Assembly: GCA_021234155.1 (NCBI GenBank) | Contig: JAJEKV010000137.1 | Location: forward strand, 248,001 to 312,000 | From: Isoetes taiwanensis | Lineage: Eukaryota > Streptophyta > Lycopodiopsida > Isoetales > Isoetaceae | Reading direction: 5' to 3' | Length of the DNA stretch: 64,000 nucleotides | In this document: piece by piece, positions 1-10,118 of the stretch | How the letters are laid out: every line of letters starts with the position of its first letter | Position numbering within the stretch: the first letter of the stretch is position 1 | Program-made: the position numbers and the translations under genes | The notes under the pieces: generated by a model | Seen by the model: the letters and a program-made list of their open reading frames with translations, nothing else | Told to the model about the DNA's origin: nothing | Database searches by the model: none

Positions 1-74
1 GGACCCGAAGCAATTGACTGGGGCAAGCCCAAATGTTCCGCCCATCGGATAAGATTCGATGGAGAAATCGAATT

Positions 75-310
75 GGGGCTTTTACCGGGCCGCCCAGACC
101 GGTGATGGACGGCGGGGATTAAAATGTCTACACACTCTACACACAATATCCGAGATGGACCGGTCCGAGATGAAATGCCCCAATGTCAAGGGGGCGAGAT
201 TAAAGCCCCAAATCAGGGGTCGCTTGGGTGATAATCTGAGGTGTCAGATGCGGACCGGCCCATCTCGATGGATGGGCGAGATCAATCTCTACCAACACGC
301 TGGTAGAGCC
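75..310. repeat. CCGTCC-palindrome repeat, unit 1 edge copy
   Basis: Copy of a short repeat rich in GGCCGTCCA / TGGACGGCC hairpins. It ends in an AT-rich run (AATATAATTGTATATATATG). The hairpin arms are blurred by CAG/CTG errors; the clean version is at 22443-22690. Confidence 0.6.
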
Positions 311-369
311 AATATAATTGTATATATATGAGTGATAGTAGATATATGTACAAGTTCAAAATCTTATTC

Positions 370-1640
370 AAAGATTCCTAAATTTCATCTTTTCTAATCC
401 TCCGCTAGGTTCATGCTCTTGAGCATAATGGTCATCCTCTTGGCATGAATGGTGCAGTATCTTGGCCTCCCTCGGCTTTGGCCGCTTCGGGCGAGATCCC
501 GCCATTGTTGATGTGGTTAAAGAGTCGTGGGCCCATCTTGAACTCCTCAATAGACCTTTGATGTAGGCACTTTCGAAGAGAGTTTCGGATCATCGACCGG
601 TGCCAACATTGGCAATGTCGAATATTACGGCGACTCTCGTCTGCTGGGGATTTGGCCCATGGCGGACCTTCTTGGGAATCGGGTCAGTGGGTGGTGGAGG
701 CTAGTTTTTACGACCACACAGTCGACTACCTTTGTTAGATCCATTGGCCGGAGATAATTTTTGCATCTTTGCTTTCTTCTTCTCGCACTCCATATTTTCC
801 TTGAGCTTTAAGTAGCTTCTACGATGTTGCCCTCCTTGGACTGCATTGGGTATGGTTGTCGGCGTGGGCTGCGTCACGTTTCTTTTGGCCTCCTCCTCCT
901 CTTCTTCTTTAGCTCCTTGTGCCCTCCCTCTTGTTGGTGTGGTCCTTCCTCCTCGTGCTCATCCTCCTGTCGGTTTCAGGTAGAAGTAGTTCTCGATAAC
1001 CATGCTCTCCCTACGCCCCAGCTTCACGCCTCCTTGTTGGCTTCTCCCTTGCACCACGCCCGCTTTGCTCACTTTTCTTCCGCATTGGTTGCTCGCTCCC
1101 TCTTGCTACTGTTCAGGTGGCCGGGGCTGCTCCCTCGCCTTGTTGTTACCAGTGCTTTTCTTGGTGTTGGGGTTTCTCCGCTTTCTCGAGGTTGCTCTTG
1201 CTACTTGTTCCTTACGCTCTTCCCTCCGAGGGTTGGCTCTCTCCCGAGTGGAACGATTCGTCACAAGAGCTTGAGTGGCCAAGTTAAGATCATCCGCCCC
1301 TAGGTCGCAGGGCCTCACGAATTTGCTTGTCGCCGCCCACCGTGAGTGTTTCAACGTTCCGTGCAAGCTGGAGCCTCCAACCTTCCTAGCTACTTGTTTG
1401 GTCCTCCTAACAACTTAGCTTCCCCGATGGTGGCCTCTTCGAGCGATCTTGCCTCTATCTTCACTGGCTCCTTTGGATTGGATCTCGTCGGCTGTTCTCG
1501 TCGGTGGACACTCTTATGGCAGCTTAGGAGATTAGCTTCTAATTCGCCAGCTTCCTTGACAAGGGTAAAGGAAAAGTTCAAGCTACTATTTGGGAACTTC
1601 TAAGGAGTAGAGGCTCTTTTATAGGTTTATTAGCTACTTT
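370..1640 (-). pseudogene. Gag-like charged leader region, unit 1
   Basis: On the minus strand this stretch follows the primer-binding site by about 400 bases, where gag of an LTR retrotransposon starts. All minus frames are rich in Arg, Glu, Gln and Lys, with runs such as KEEEEEEAKEQ and RRATSAR (clearest in unit 3). No uninterrupted frame exists and no Gag zinc knuckle (CX2CX4HX4C) is visible. The plus strand gives Ser/Cys/Leu-rich open frames that are only mirror images of this composition. The Gag assignment rests on position and composition, not on family motifs. Frame breaks coincide with CAG/CTG sites that differ between units, so some may be sequencing errors. A non-coding leader is the alternative. 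Confidence 0.35.
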
Positions 1641-2052
1641 TTCTTAAGAGTAAATTTATTATAACTATGGGTTAATAATTAAGGTATTTCCCCTAATCAC
1701 TTAACTATTTCTCAAAATTTCCCTAATTCCTTTTGGGCCAAGTAGTGGTCATTTCAATACGATTTCTTTCAAGCTTTATTTTGAAGCGTTTCTCATTCAA
1801 TTTTTTCACTTGAAAGGTGCGGTTCATGAACAACTTGAGCTCAAATTTACTAGAAGGTTTCTTTTGACTATATTATTTCTACCACTTAGACTATACTTAA
1901 TCTAATTACGACCACGCTAATGGGGAAAAAAAAATTCTCCCATATTTATGGCGGTTCAAGGCTGGAATTCTCATTCCATTCCATAGCTAGGCCCGGTTAG
2001 TCTACCGATTGGGGATATGGTCGGTGCTAGCTCTTGGTCAACCAAGAACATT

Positions 2053-2063
2053 GCTCGATACCA
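2053..2063 (-). other. Primer-binding site (tRNA-iMet type), unit 1
   Basis: The minus strand reads TGGTATCGAGC, one base after the LTR end CGTCACA. The plant initiator-Met primer site is TGGTATCAGAGC. The only difference is CAG read as CG, the same kind of change that separates the three units throughout. This fixes the direction of the element as minus. Confidence 0.8.
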
Positions 2064-2064
2064 T

Positions 2065-3687
2065 TGTGACGCTCCTCCAGCTAAACATACGGCCCCGTAC
2101 ACTTTCGGGTAGAAATCCCCGTCCGCTCAACAACCGCACAGGCCCTCCGTCTATCCCGCACTATGGAACTCCCCAGAGTAGGAAAGGGGACACCTGTGGT
2201 GTCTTCGCGAGCCCCTTCCCCTATGGGCTCCTATCACGGCGAGCATAAACAACGTCGGAACTAGCAATAACAATACAACATACTACCTCAAGGGTAGTCC
2301 ATCACATATCCACATGAGCAAAGGAGATAATCATAAACCATAAAACATGAGAGCTCCTACCCATGGCTCACTCATAAGGAGGTAGGACTGACTGGATAGG
2401 TCTCAAGATAGAGCAGACCCAGAGTCATAACAATGGAGGGGCTGGCATAAGACAATGGCTAGGGTTGACCACTCCATCCGCCCCTCCCTGCATACATTCT
2501 GGATGGGCTAAATCTGGCTCTGCATGACTCTACCCTTCCTGGATCGCAATCCCATGGCATCACCCATCGGGACTACTCGGGTTGCATCTCCTTTGGTCCG
2601 ATGAGGCATGAAGAGTTGCATCTCCCCTTCCCGGTGCGGAGGTTAAGGTGAGGCTAGAGAATCGTGGCGACACCCGATTAGTACCGACTTAACCCCCAAA
2701 GCGAGCCAAGCCAACACTTGCAGCTCTCGAGAGGCAGCGACACCATTGCCCCAGAGGTGTCGGACCCATGCTCGCCCACACGCAGTGACCGACCATAAGC
2801 CTAGCCCACTATGGGATCCCCAAAGCCCCCACTGGCGGGGATCCTCCTCCACATTCCCTCCGTCCGTTATGTGGTCTTTGAGTCATATCATAGCCCCGAT
2901 AGCACGGGTGGGCTCCTATGCCTGAGCCGCAACTAATAGGAACTAAGGGATCTACTCTAGGAGCATAATACATATGGCCCTAGGTCTCTACCCCCCCCTT
3001 CCCAATACAAGAGGAGCAAACATGATCAACCATCATCATATCATGAGAATAATCATAAGAAGAACATCTTAACCTAATCATACAACCTAACTAAGGGTTG
3101 GGGTTCATTGATTAGGGTTCAAGATGTTGAATCTGGGGGTTCTAGGATGGCTCTACTCTGGGATACAAGATACTAGCACATCAGGAATGCTAATTCCGGA
3201 TGAGCTATCACAACTACTACCCTACATACACTCTCGATGCTCTCCCTCCGGATCCAGGTGTGCCTCCATGGTCTTGACTCACGTGATCTTTGCTCTTGCT
3301 CCAGAACGAGTCTACCTGGCTGGGGGCTCTTTGCACTAGTCTATGCCCGCGACAAGCGATGTTCAAACGGGGTTTCGAACGCAGTAGGTGAGTCTCCGGG
3401 TGCTAGGGGTGGAAAGAGGCCTAGGGTTAGGTTCCGACCTATATAAGTTAGGTCCACCTAGGATGCCACGTGGCACCAATCAGGTGAGTCTCGTGTGGCG
3501 GTTGCCCAATAGGTTAAGGCCACGTGGAAAATGGTCTTAACCTAAGGTTGGCTAAGTTATATGAATAACTTAGTCATGCCCGCCTAGTGCCACAATCTAT
3601 GGTATACAAGGCTATGAAGATAGACTTGTATAGTGACGGGTCCAAGAATATACGTATTCATAGCGTATATTCCCCTGGAACGTCACA
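2065..3687 (-). mobile_element. LTR of Ty3/gypsy chromovirus, unit 1
   Basis: Long terminal repeat of 1623 bp. On the minus strand it starts TGTGACG and ends CGTCACA, a 7-bp terminal inverted repeat with the canonical TG...CA. A polypurine tract abuts its start and a primer-binding site its end, so it serves as 3' LTR of one internal region and 5' LTR of the next. U3 holds two G-boxes (GCCACGTGGC at 3465-3474; CACGTG at 3521-3526), reversed CCAAT motifs and a TATA box. The outermost 55 bases form nested hairpins (GTGACG 3633-3638 with CGTCAC 3681-3686; GAATATACG 3646-3654 with CGTATATTC 3664-3672). Confidence 0.88.
3439..3447 (-). promoter_or_regulatory. TATA box of the LTR promoter, unit 1
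   Basis: CTTATATAG on the minus strand, about 240 bases into the LTR, downstream of two G-boxes. Transcription (start of R) is expected about 30 bases on, near 3410. Confidence 0.65.
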
Positions 3688-3700
3688 TTCTCCCCCCCTT
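3688..3700 (-). other. Polypurine tract, unit 1
   Basis: The minus strand reads AAGGGGGGGAGAA immediately before the LTR start TGTGACG. This is the plus-strand priming site and shows that an internal region ends here. Confidence 0.8.
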
Positions 3701-4570
3701 AGGACAATGCTGTCCTCAGCATTGCGCTAAGGTGACTAACCTACCTTATGCCTGCAAAACAACATAACATACTCTTTAATTCAATTTAAACGGTCAACTT
3801 CCTATTAAAAGTTAATTTTCAAAATTTAGGCTATATTTGTACTTATACAAAATTATACAACCTTAACAGTTACTTCTTATAATAATTAGGAAATATTACT
3901 ATAAGAGTTATTAGGGTTCATAATCTAAATTATGGCTCCCCCTATCCTCTCGTAATGCGCCCCTCCTCGATGCCCACCTCTAACTTGCCTGCACAAGGAG
4001 CACATTACATTAGTTTAATTAATAAATTTGTGGTTTTAGGGGACCACCCCCCTTACCTACCTCCTTGAGCCGAACTACTAGCTCAAGGTTACCCTACTAC
4101 CTTGCATTCGATCATGGCCCCATAAGGATTTGAGCTTAAGGACCATTTAAGATGATCCTATCATCGCCCATGATCAAGTGCTACCTTGTACACGATCCCC
4201 CCAGATCGAGTACACCCCAGTGCATCATGCCCCAAGGGTTTTAAGCTAGGGAACGTCTCACGATCCCATCATCGCGCATGATCACTTTCACCTTCACCAT
4301 GACCCTCCTACGGCCAGGTGTGCGTCCCCCGCATCGCGGCATAGAGAGCATCCGATCGATGTCTCATCATCGCCCACCATGCCTCATTCCTCACTCACAT
4401 GACCCTAATGGTCATGCGCCTCTTTGGTGCGTGTTGGCCTAGAGAATGCCTTAAAGGCGATCCCATCATCGCCCACCTGCGTTCCAAGATTACGGCACAT
4501 GCACTCTACTAACTAGAATACATGAGCGGAACTTAAGGCTAACTAAGAAACATACTAAGCTAACCTCCCG
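3701..4570 (-). other. 3' untranslated region of the retrotransposon, unit 1
   Basis: No open frame of interest lies between the integrase end and the polypurine tract. The half next to integrase carries four spaced copies of TCATCGCCCA or its one-base variant (4161-4170, 4269-4278, 4367-4376, 4466-4475), three of them preceded by GATCCYA. The other half is AT-rich. Confidence 0.55.
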
Positions 4571-5810
4571 GCAAGTCGACGTCGATTAGTTCGGAGGCGA
4601 CTACCATCAAACTCCTTCTTCATAAACTCGGGTATTGCTTCTCCAAATCACCTTCAATACCCATGTCGCGTCTTCCACGGGCAAGTGCTTCCACTTGACC
4701 AAATGCTGGAGGAATTGAGACCACCTAGTCCTCTTGAATGACTTATCAAGAAGGAACTCGGGCACTATTTCAACTTGATCCTCCGTCATTTCCAACAAAG
4801 TTGGAGTATCCAAAACCTCCTCAGGGTTAGGATCGTGCCTTTTCAATAAACTCACATGGAAGACCCTAAGGTGGCCAAGAGATCCAACTTGTAGGCTTGA
4901 GAGCCCACTCTTCTCCAAGATGTGAAGCGGACCGCCCACCTAGGGGCGAAGCTTTTACAATTGCCGATCGCGAAGCTTCCCTTGCTTAACCTTTACTTGA
5001 GCCAACTTTATCTCACCACAACAAAACAACTCCCAAGGAGTTTTACCTCTATCCGCTTGACTCTTCGGATATGCCCATCTTTGTTGAAGATACTCCCACA
5101 CTTCTACCAAAAGCTACCGCATATATGCTGTCGTTGTTGAGAAACTTCCACCTTGGGCACTAATTTATGCCACATAACTAGGGTCAAGCATTGATAACTG
5201 TAACTGATCATGGGGGAGATATCTTCGATGACTCTTGCTTCATATTATTGTACGTAATTGACCAGGTGGATGTACTCGGCCCATTTGGATTACTTGTTCC
5301 AATCATAGTTTCTCAACGTGCTCTCCAAATTTGTGTTGGTGCGGTCCCTTTGCCGATTTGACTGCAAATGATAAGCAAAACTCATCAACAAGTTGGTGCA
5401 GCTCGTGTTGAAGAAGTCTTGCTAAACGTCGCTAAAGAACTTCGGATCTCTTTTGGTGATGATCGACCTGTGCCTTCCATGCAGCCTAAAAGAACCATCA
5501 AGGCTTCAAAGCTTCTTGTTGTCCTTGGAAGGCCCGCTATGAAAACCATGCTGAAGACTTCCCACTTGGCGTCTGGCACCGCCCAAGGTTCCAAAACTCC
5601 TGGAATTCGAAGTTGTTCCGCCCTTGCCTGCTGGCTCCACTGGCATTCTTGGATATGTCTGATTATCTGTTTCTTCATGTCCGGCCAGAAGTAGCTACTT
5701 CTAATCTTGAAGTAGACCTTTATAAATTTTGCATGGCCGGAATTAGGGCTATTATGCGTGTCATGGAAGATTTTTTTTTTCTTACTCCTTATATTTTGGG
5801 TACGCATAGT
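4571..5810 (-). pseudogene. Ty3/gypsy integrase with chromodomain, broken, unit 1
   Basis: Integrase inserts the cDNA into the genome; the C-terminal chromodomain directs chromoviruses to heterochromatin. Reading down the minus strand from 5810: an HHCC zinc-binding part with HNSPNSGHAKFIK, SSYFWPDMKKQIIRHIQEC and a lost last Cys (ECQWS); the start of the catalytic core (KWEVFSMVFIAGLPRT, where VFI stands for the usual DFI, so the first catalytic Asp is changed); a degraded core near 5160-5380; the GPFxIL-type module (LSSLQVGSLGHLRVFHVSLL); and a chromodomain (LQHLVKWKHLPVEDATWV). Several frame breaks make it non-functional as read. Unit 3 preserves the C-terminus better. Confidence 0.8.
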
Positions 5811-5944
5811 TGTTCTTTGCTATTAAAGATTACCTTCCTTTTTAAAATATTTGAAGGTTTCTCTTTCTTAATCCGTCCTTGCACTCTTGCAAAGACTAGC
5901 CCACTATGCTTGAACTCTATTGTTGGCGGAGATGGCTTCTTCTA

Positions 5945-6720
5945 TCTTCTTGCCGAATTCGCCTGCCGAAGTGGAGATGGCATTGCAAATTGATGCTTCA
6001 AAAGCTTGCCAATGAGTGGCGACGTCTTAACATCTCCACGGCTGCATGCTCTTCCATTCATTTGCTGTAGATCACGATGTCGTCGAAGAGAATTGATGAA
6101 GAAATCATCCAAGGAATCTTCGAAGATGTCGTCCTCAAATGCATACAAGTTGGTGGAGCATTCCATAGATTCAAGGGCATCACTGTGAAGTGATAGTGCC
6201 CATACCAAGTTCTGAAGGAGTCTTATAATTATCTTCTCCCTTCATCCTTATTTGCTGATTGCTCGAGCTTAAGTCAATTTTACAGAAGAATCTTGCTTCT
6301 TGGGCTGATCCATTATGTCGTTGCTTGTTAAGCTGCCCATGGTTGATATACATCTTTAGATTTACATCCTGGCTGAAAGGATCCTTAAGTCGATCAACTC
6401 CTACAACTGCTTCTTGAGCTCTGCTAGCTCGGAAGTGCTGATTCTATAAAGAGCCTTGCTGATTGGCTCTGCCTCCGGTGCAAGAGTGATTTCAGACTCT
6501 ATGCCTCTATAGAGCAAAAGCTCTCAAATTTCACCTGGAGATATATCATGGGGCTTCTTGATTAACTTAGAAATTGGCCGAGGCAACTATTTCGAAGTAG
6601 CATCTTCCTTCTTACTATTGCGGTCGGGGTCGACAACTTGTAGCTTATGTACGACCTCATTCCTCATGATGTACTTAAGTAATTGCTTTACCGACATGCG
6701 TTGCACGATTGGAATTACTT
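5945..6720 (-). pseudogene. Ty3/gypsy reverse transcriptase remnant, unit 1
   Basis: Copies the element RNA into DNA. Reading the minus strand: the finger region (ESEITLAPEAEPISKALYRI, STSELAELKKQL, then a stop), the NxGQLNKQ / KIDLSS segment, and after a frame change DIFEDSLDDFFIN followed by FDDIVIYSK. The latter is the YxDD catalytic motif with Phe in first place, and is followed by a stop and MEEHAA. The palm core is thus recognisable but spread over at least three frames. The connection and RNase H domains that should follow are absent: only about 130 bases separate this remnant from the integrase zinc finger. Confidence 0.75.
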
Positions 6721-6759
6721 CCTTAACTTAAATTATAAGGTACTTGCTCTTTGGTGCTA

Positions 6760-6990
6760 GGATAAGTATCTCCTGCTTATGATAATCAAATATTGCCTTA
6801 GCCAGCTTTAATATTGCATGCTTATTATGAGGTCATAGTTGCCAATGTACATAAGTTGGTGCCGATGCTCTACTTTGCTTCGCTCTAGGTTGATGTCGAG
6901 CTTGACTCTTGTTTCGTTGGTGCTGCTAATTACTTGGCCTTGGCTTAATTACTGGCTAGATTTAGACTTAAGAGTCTTGCTCTTAAAGAT
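6760..6990 (-). pseudogene. Ty3/gypsy aspartic protease C-terminal remnant, unit 1
   Basis: A minus-strand frame upstream of reverse transcriptase reads MYIGNYDLIIGMQYLKLAKA then FDYHKQEILIL. It matches the protease tail pattern of Ty3/gypsy Pol (YDxILGMxWL followed by the I-D-x-x-x-x-x-I strand). The active-site D(T/S)G is not visible, so only the C-terminal part is identified. Confidence 0.55.
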
Positions 6991-7299
6991 GTCCGTCATC
7001 TAGGAGGTGCAAAATTACAAGTTAAAGAACTACTTACATAAATCCTATGGCCACAAGTTAGTCGGCATGACATTACTTTTGGGCACACATAGAAAACTAT
7101 ATGATTAGATAATTATTCTTGTTTTAGATCTAATCTATACTCTAGGATCTACCCTTTCTTAATTATTACCCTCTTGAAATAGCCCCACCTTTGAGTTGAT
7201 GCCATCTAAGAAGTTGGTCGGACTTATTAGATTGCTTCCCTTCATTTGGTCGGATTATTCCTTATGCTGCGGAAGTACTCGTCGTATACATGGTCGACG

Positions 7300-9620
7300 G
7301 TTATCCTTCTATTGAATCCTTCTTAGCGAGGTGATCAAGCTCACGAAGAGGTTCCAATATGTTGGATATCTGCCAAACAATGTATACAATTATTGTACTC
7401 CATACATTTTTCTTCCCAACTTGAAGCTTTGCTCCATTCTTGGGTCCATCTTTCTAAAGGAAAAGACAAAAAAATCTACTCGAAATTTCGTCCCCATCCC
7501 ATCATGGATGCTATCACCCATAATTCTAAGAAACTCAACTATCTGATAGGTCCTCTAGCTTGCTTAAAGTTGGTGTAGTCGTTAGTCGCTGGAGTAGCAA
7601 GGCGATGATCCATAATTTGTTGAAAAGAATCTGGTATCCTTGGAGTTGTTGCATGATCATTCAAGTGCCCTCGCTTTTAATGCACATATTCGACTCTGCT
7701 GGATCCCTTCTTTGTTGATGCCGACTACCTTCATTAACATTATCCCTCTTAGTGGACTTGCTGATGTAGTGGCGACCTAAGGTTCGGTGTTGCATCCCAA
7801 AGGCTTGAAGGTCATGTTCACCATTGCGTAGAATCTTTCGTGTTTAACTCATCTGCCTTGAAGGTTATTAGATTCGAGGATGATTCTTCTAACTCTTGAA
7901 TTGATATTGTTGTGTTGAGCTTGTTGATTTGATTCTTCATTTTGGCGGCGACATCTTTGCTTTGTTATAAGACCCGATGACAATGTTGAGTACTTTACCA
8001 CTTCTAACTGTGCAACTTCTCTTGCTGAGAGGAGTTTGTGTGCATCTATCTGCAAGGACTAATCTTGACTGATCAATTAATAATGCTAATATTTGGTCCC
8101 TCATGATGCCTCTTCTTGATGGTGCTTGACCTCCAATCTCTAAGGTAGAAGATTGTCGTAATCTTGAGATGGCGCTGTCGAGGTTGATGCAGCTGCTCTG
8201 AAGTATCGGGCTGATGAGGAAGAAGTTTGTTGCAGTTTGCCATATTCCTATTCCTGAGAGGCCCACCCTTGCTGGCTTGTAGTACCTCCTTAGTCAAGCA
8301 TGTTTGCTTGAAGTCCGAATCTGATACTACTATGGCCTGGATACCTATGATAATTTCCCTTCCGAGGAGGTATATCCAGTCTCATCCTTTAGGGCTCTTG
8401 ATATCATAAGTCGATGAAGTCTACTTGTTGGTGGTGTAGCTGTGACATTAGTCATCGATGTGGGGTCGTTCCTCGAGGCAATATGGCACTTGGAGAGTAT
8501 TCTTGACTAGGAGGTGTTCCTCCCCTAATGTCATCAATTTCATAAGTGCCACGATGCCCATTGGCTGTTGCATAGCCCTCTTGGCAAGTCTTATGTCTGA
8601 TCTTGATGTCGCAGTCGTCCTTCCGATAGGCTCCCCTTTCTTATTTGTGTTCGGCCTTCCCTGTACACCATCTTGGCCTTTGATTTGCTGAAGTTTCCTC
8701 CATAAGCTTGCCCCTTTCCAATTCGTTGATGTTGTCGAGTGGCTCCACTGTCGAGGCTCGAACGAAGGTTCTCCTGACCTATTTTACTGCCCTAAGCACA
8801 AGGCAACTAATACTACCATAACAACAATTACTTGCGTCTACTTGCTCTACAAACCCTAATTTCATACCTTTATCCACTCTACCTCAATTGATCCACTTGG
8901 CACTTTACTAGGCAATCGAAAGGTACTTATTTTTTGTTATGGGGTGGTAGAAGGAGGCTCATTCAATTTGGGTGTACTTGGTGTGCTAGACTGAATTACT
9001 TAGATAGAATGTATTCCTAGACAATTATCTATGATACAAGACATGGTCAAGACACTTGATGATAGTGCACCTATAACGTGTGTTGGTGTATCATACCAAC
9101 GCAGACAACAATTTCTAAGGCCTTGGCAACTAGCTGGGTTTCTAAGAAAAGGTTTAATTATACTACCTATATGTAGACAAGAAGACACTTAGCAAGATAA
9201 GAGCGACAACTAAGTCGCGTGATGAGTGCGGATGCCGCCTCTATCTAGCTTAAGGATCTTGGTTCTAACTATAAGGCTTGGTCATATTGGCAAATGATGT
9301 CGGTGTAATAGGGGAGTTCTAGTCAAAATGGCATGGAGATCAAAGAGATGATCAAAGACATGGAAGGCTTGCTCGGCAGGGAAATCACGGACGTGATTGG
9401 CCTCACCTGCCCATCTAACAAAGCTTGATGGCGCCATTGAGCGTAGATAGCTATGAAAAATGGCTGCCGGGATTAAGCAAATGGCTAGAAAATCGCCAAA
9501 GGAGCCGAGAGCGATTCGGATGGGGAGAAAATGACAAATGAGGGCCCTTTTATAGACTAGGGGTACCTCGGTTCCATGCACAAAGGTTCTTGATGGGGCA
9601 GACTTCGAATCTATGGCCAT
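7300..9620 (-). other. Degenerate region upstream of pol, unit 1
   Basis: In element order this lies just before protease, where Gag is expected. Minus-strand fragments are hydrophilic: 8266-7937 (109 codons, ISRLRQSSTLEIGGQAPSRR) and the stretch equivalent to 53953-53651. None has a nucleocapsid zinc knuckle or a motif I recognise. It may be eroded gag or unrelated inserted DNA. The region is nearly identical in unit 3. Confidence 0.3.
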
Positions 9621-9941
9621 GGTTGTCCAAATGAGCTACCATGAAGTGCAATTCTAAACAAAGCAAAGCAAGAAACACTGCATGACAGTTTGTTGGGTCA
9701 AAATTGGTCAATTTGGGCAAAATTACGAATCGGTGGCATCACAAGCATGGCTCGAGAATGGCTCTGGCCGGGCAGAGGGTTTTTGATACGATGCGACCGG
9801 TTTCAGTCATTTCTATTTCTATGAAGGGTTTTTGGGAATTTAAGGATCCTAACATGACTTTCCAGCATGATTCTAACCTAACTCGCAACTTTTGTTACTC
9901 AAATTGGACACCTATTAATGTCAGAATGCCGAAATTGGGTG

Positions 9942-10118
9942 GCGTCGCGCAAAATGATTCTGCGTCGGGGGCGCAGAGGGGTTTTGCGCGATGCGACCCG
10001 AGTTGACTTTGACTTTGACTTTTTTTTTTTCTTGCAAACCGGGCTGCGTCGCGCAAATGAGGCCTGCGTTCGCGACGCAGAGGTCTTTCGCGCGATGCAA
10101 CCCGAGTTGACTTTGACT
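9942..10118. repeat. GC-rich direct repeats ending in W-boxes, unit 1
   Basis: Two diverged direct copies (9942-10018 and 10046-10118) of a module that starts GCGTCGCGCAAA, has a GCGCAGAGG or GACGCAGAGG middle, and ends GCGATGCRACCCGAGTTGAC. Each ends in overlapping TTGAC cores (GTTGACTTTGACTTTGACT), the WRKY-binding W-box core. The GC content contrasts sharply with its surroundings. A degraded further copy lies near 9765-9810. Open frames across this stretch are by-products of the repeat. Confidence 0.55.

Noticed and set aside
824-1303. Plus-strand Ser/Cys/Leu-rich open frames in the Gag-like region (also at 23288-23752 and 46146-46523)
   Set aside because: They are mirror images of Arg/Glu/Gln-rich minus-strand sequence, differ in frame between units, and lie on the wrong strand for the element.
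5613-5993. Plus-strand frame of 126 codons over the integrase zinc finger (and 50820-51206)
   Set aside because: Antisense shadow of the minus-strand integrase.
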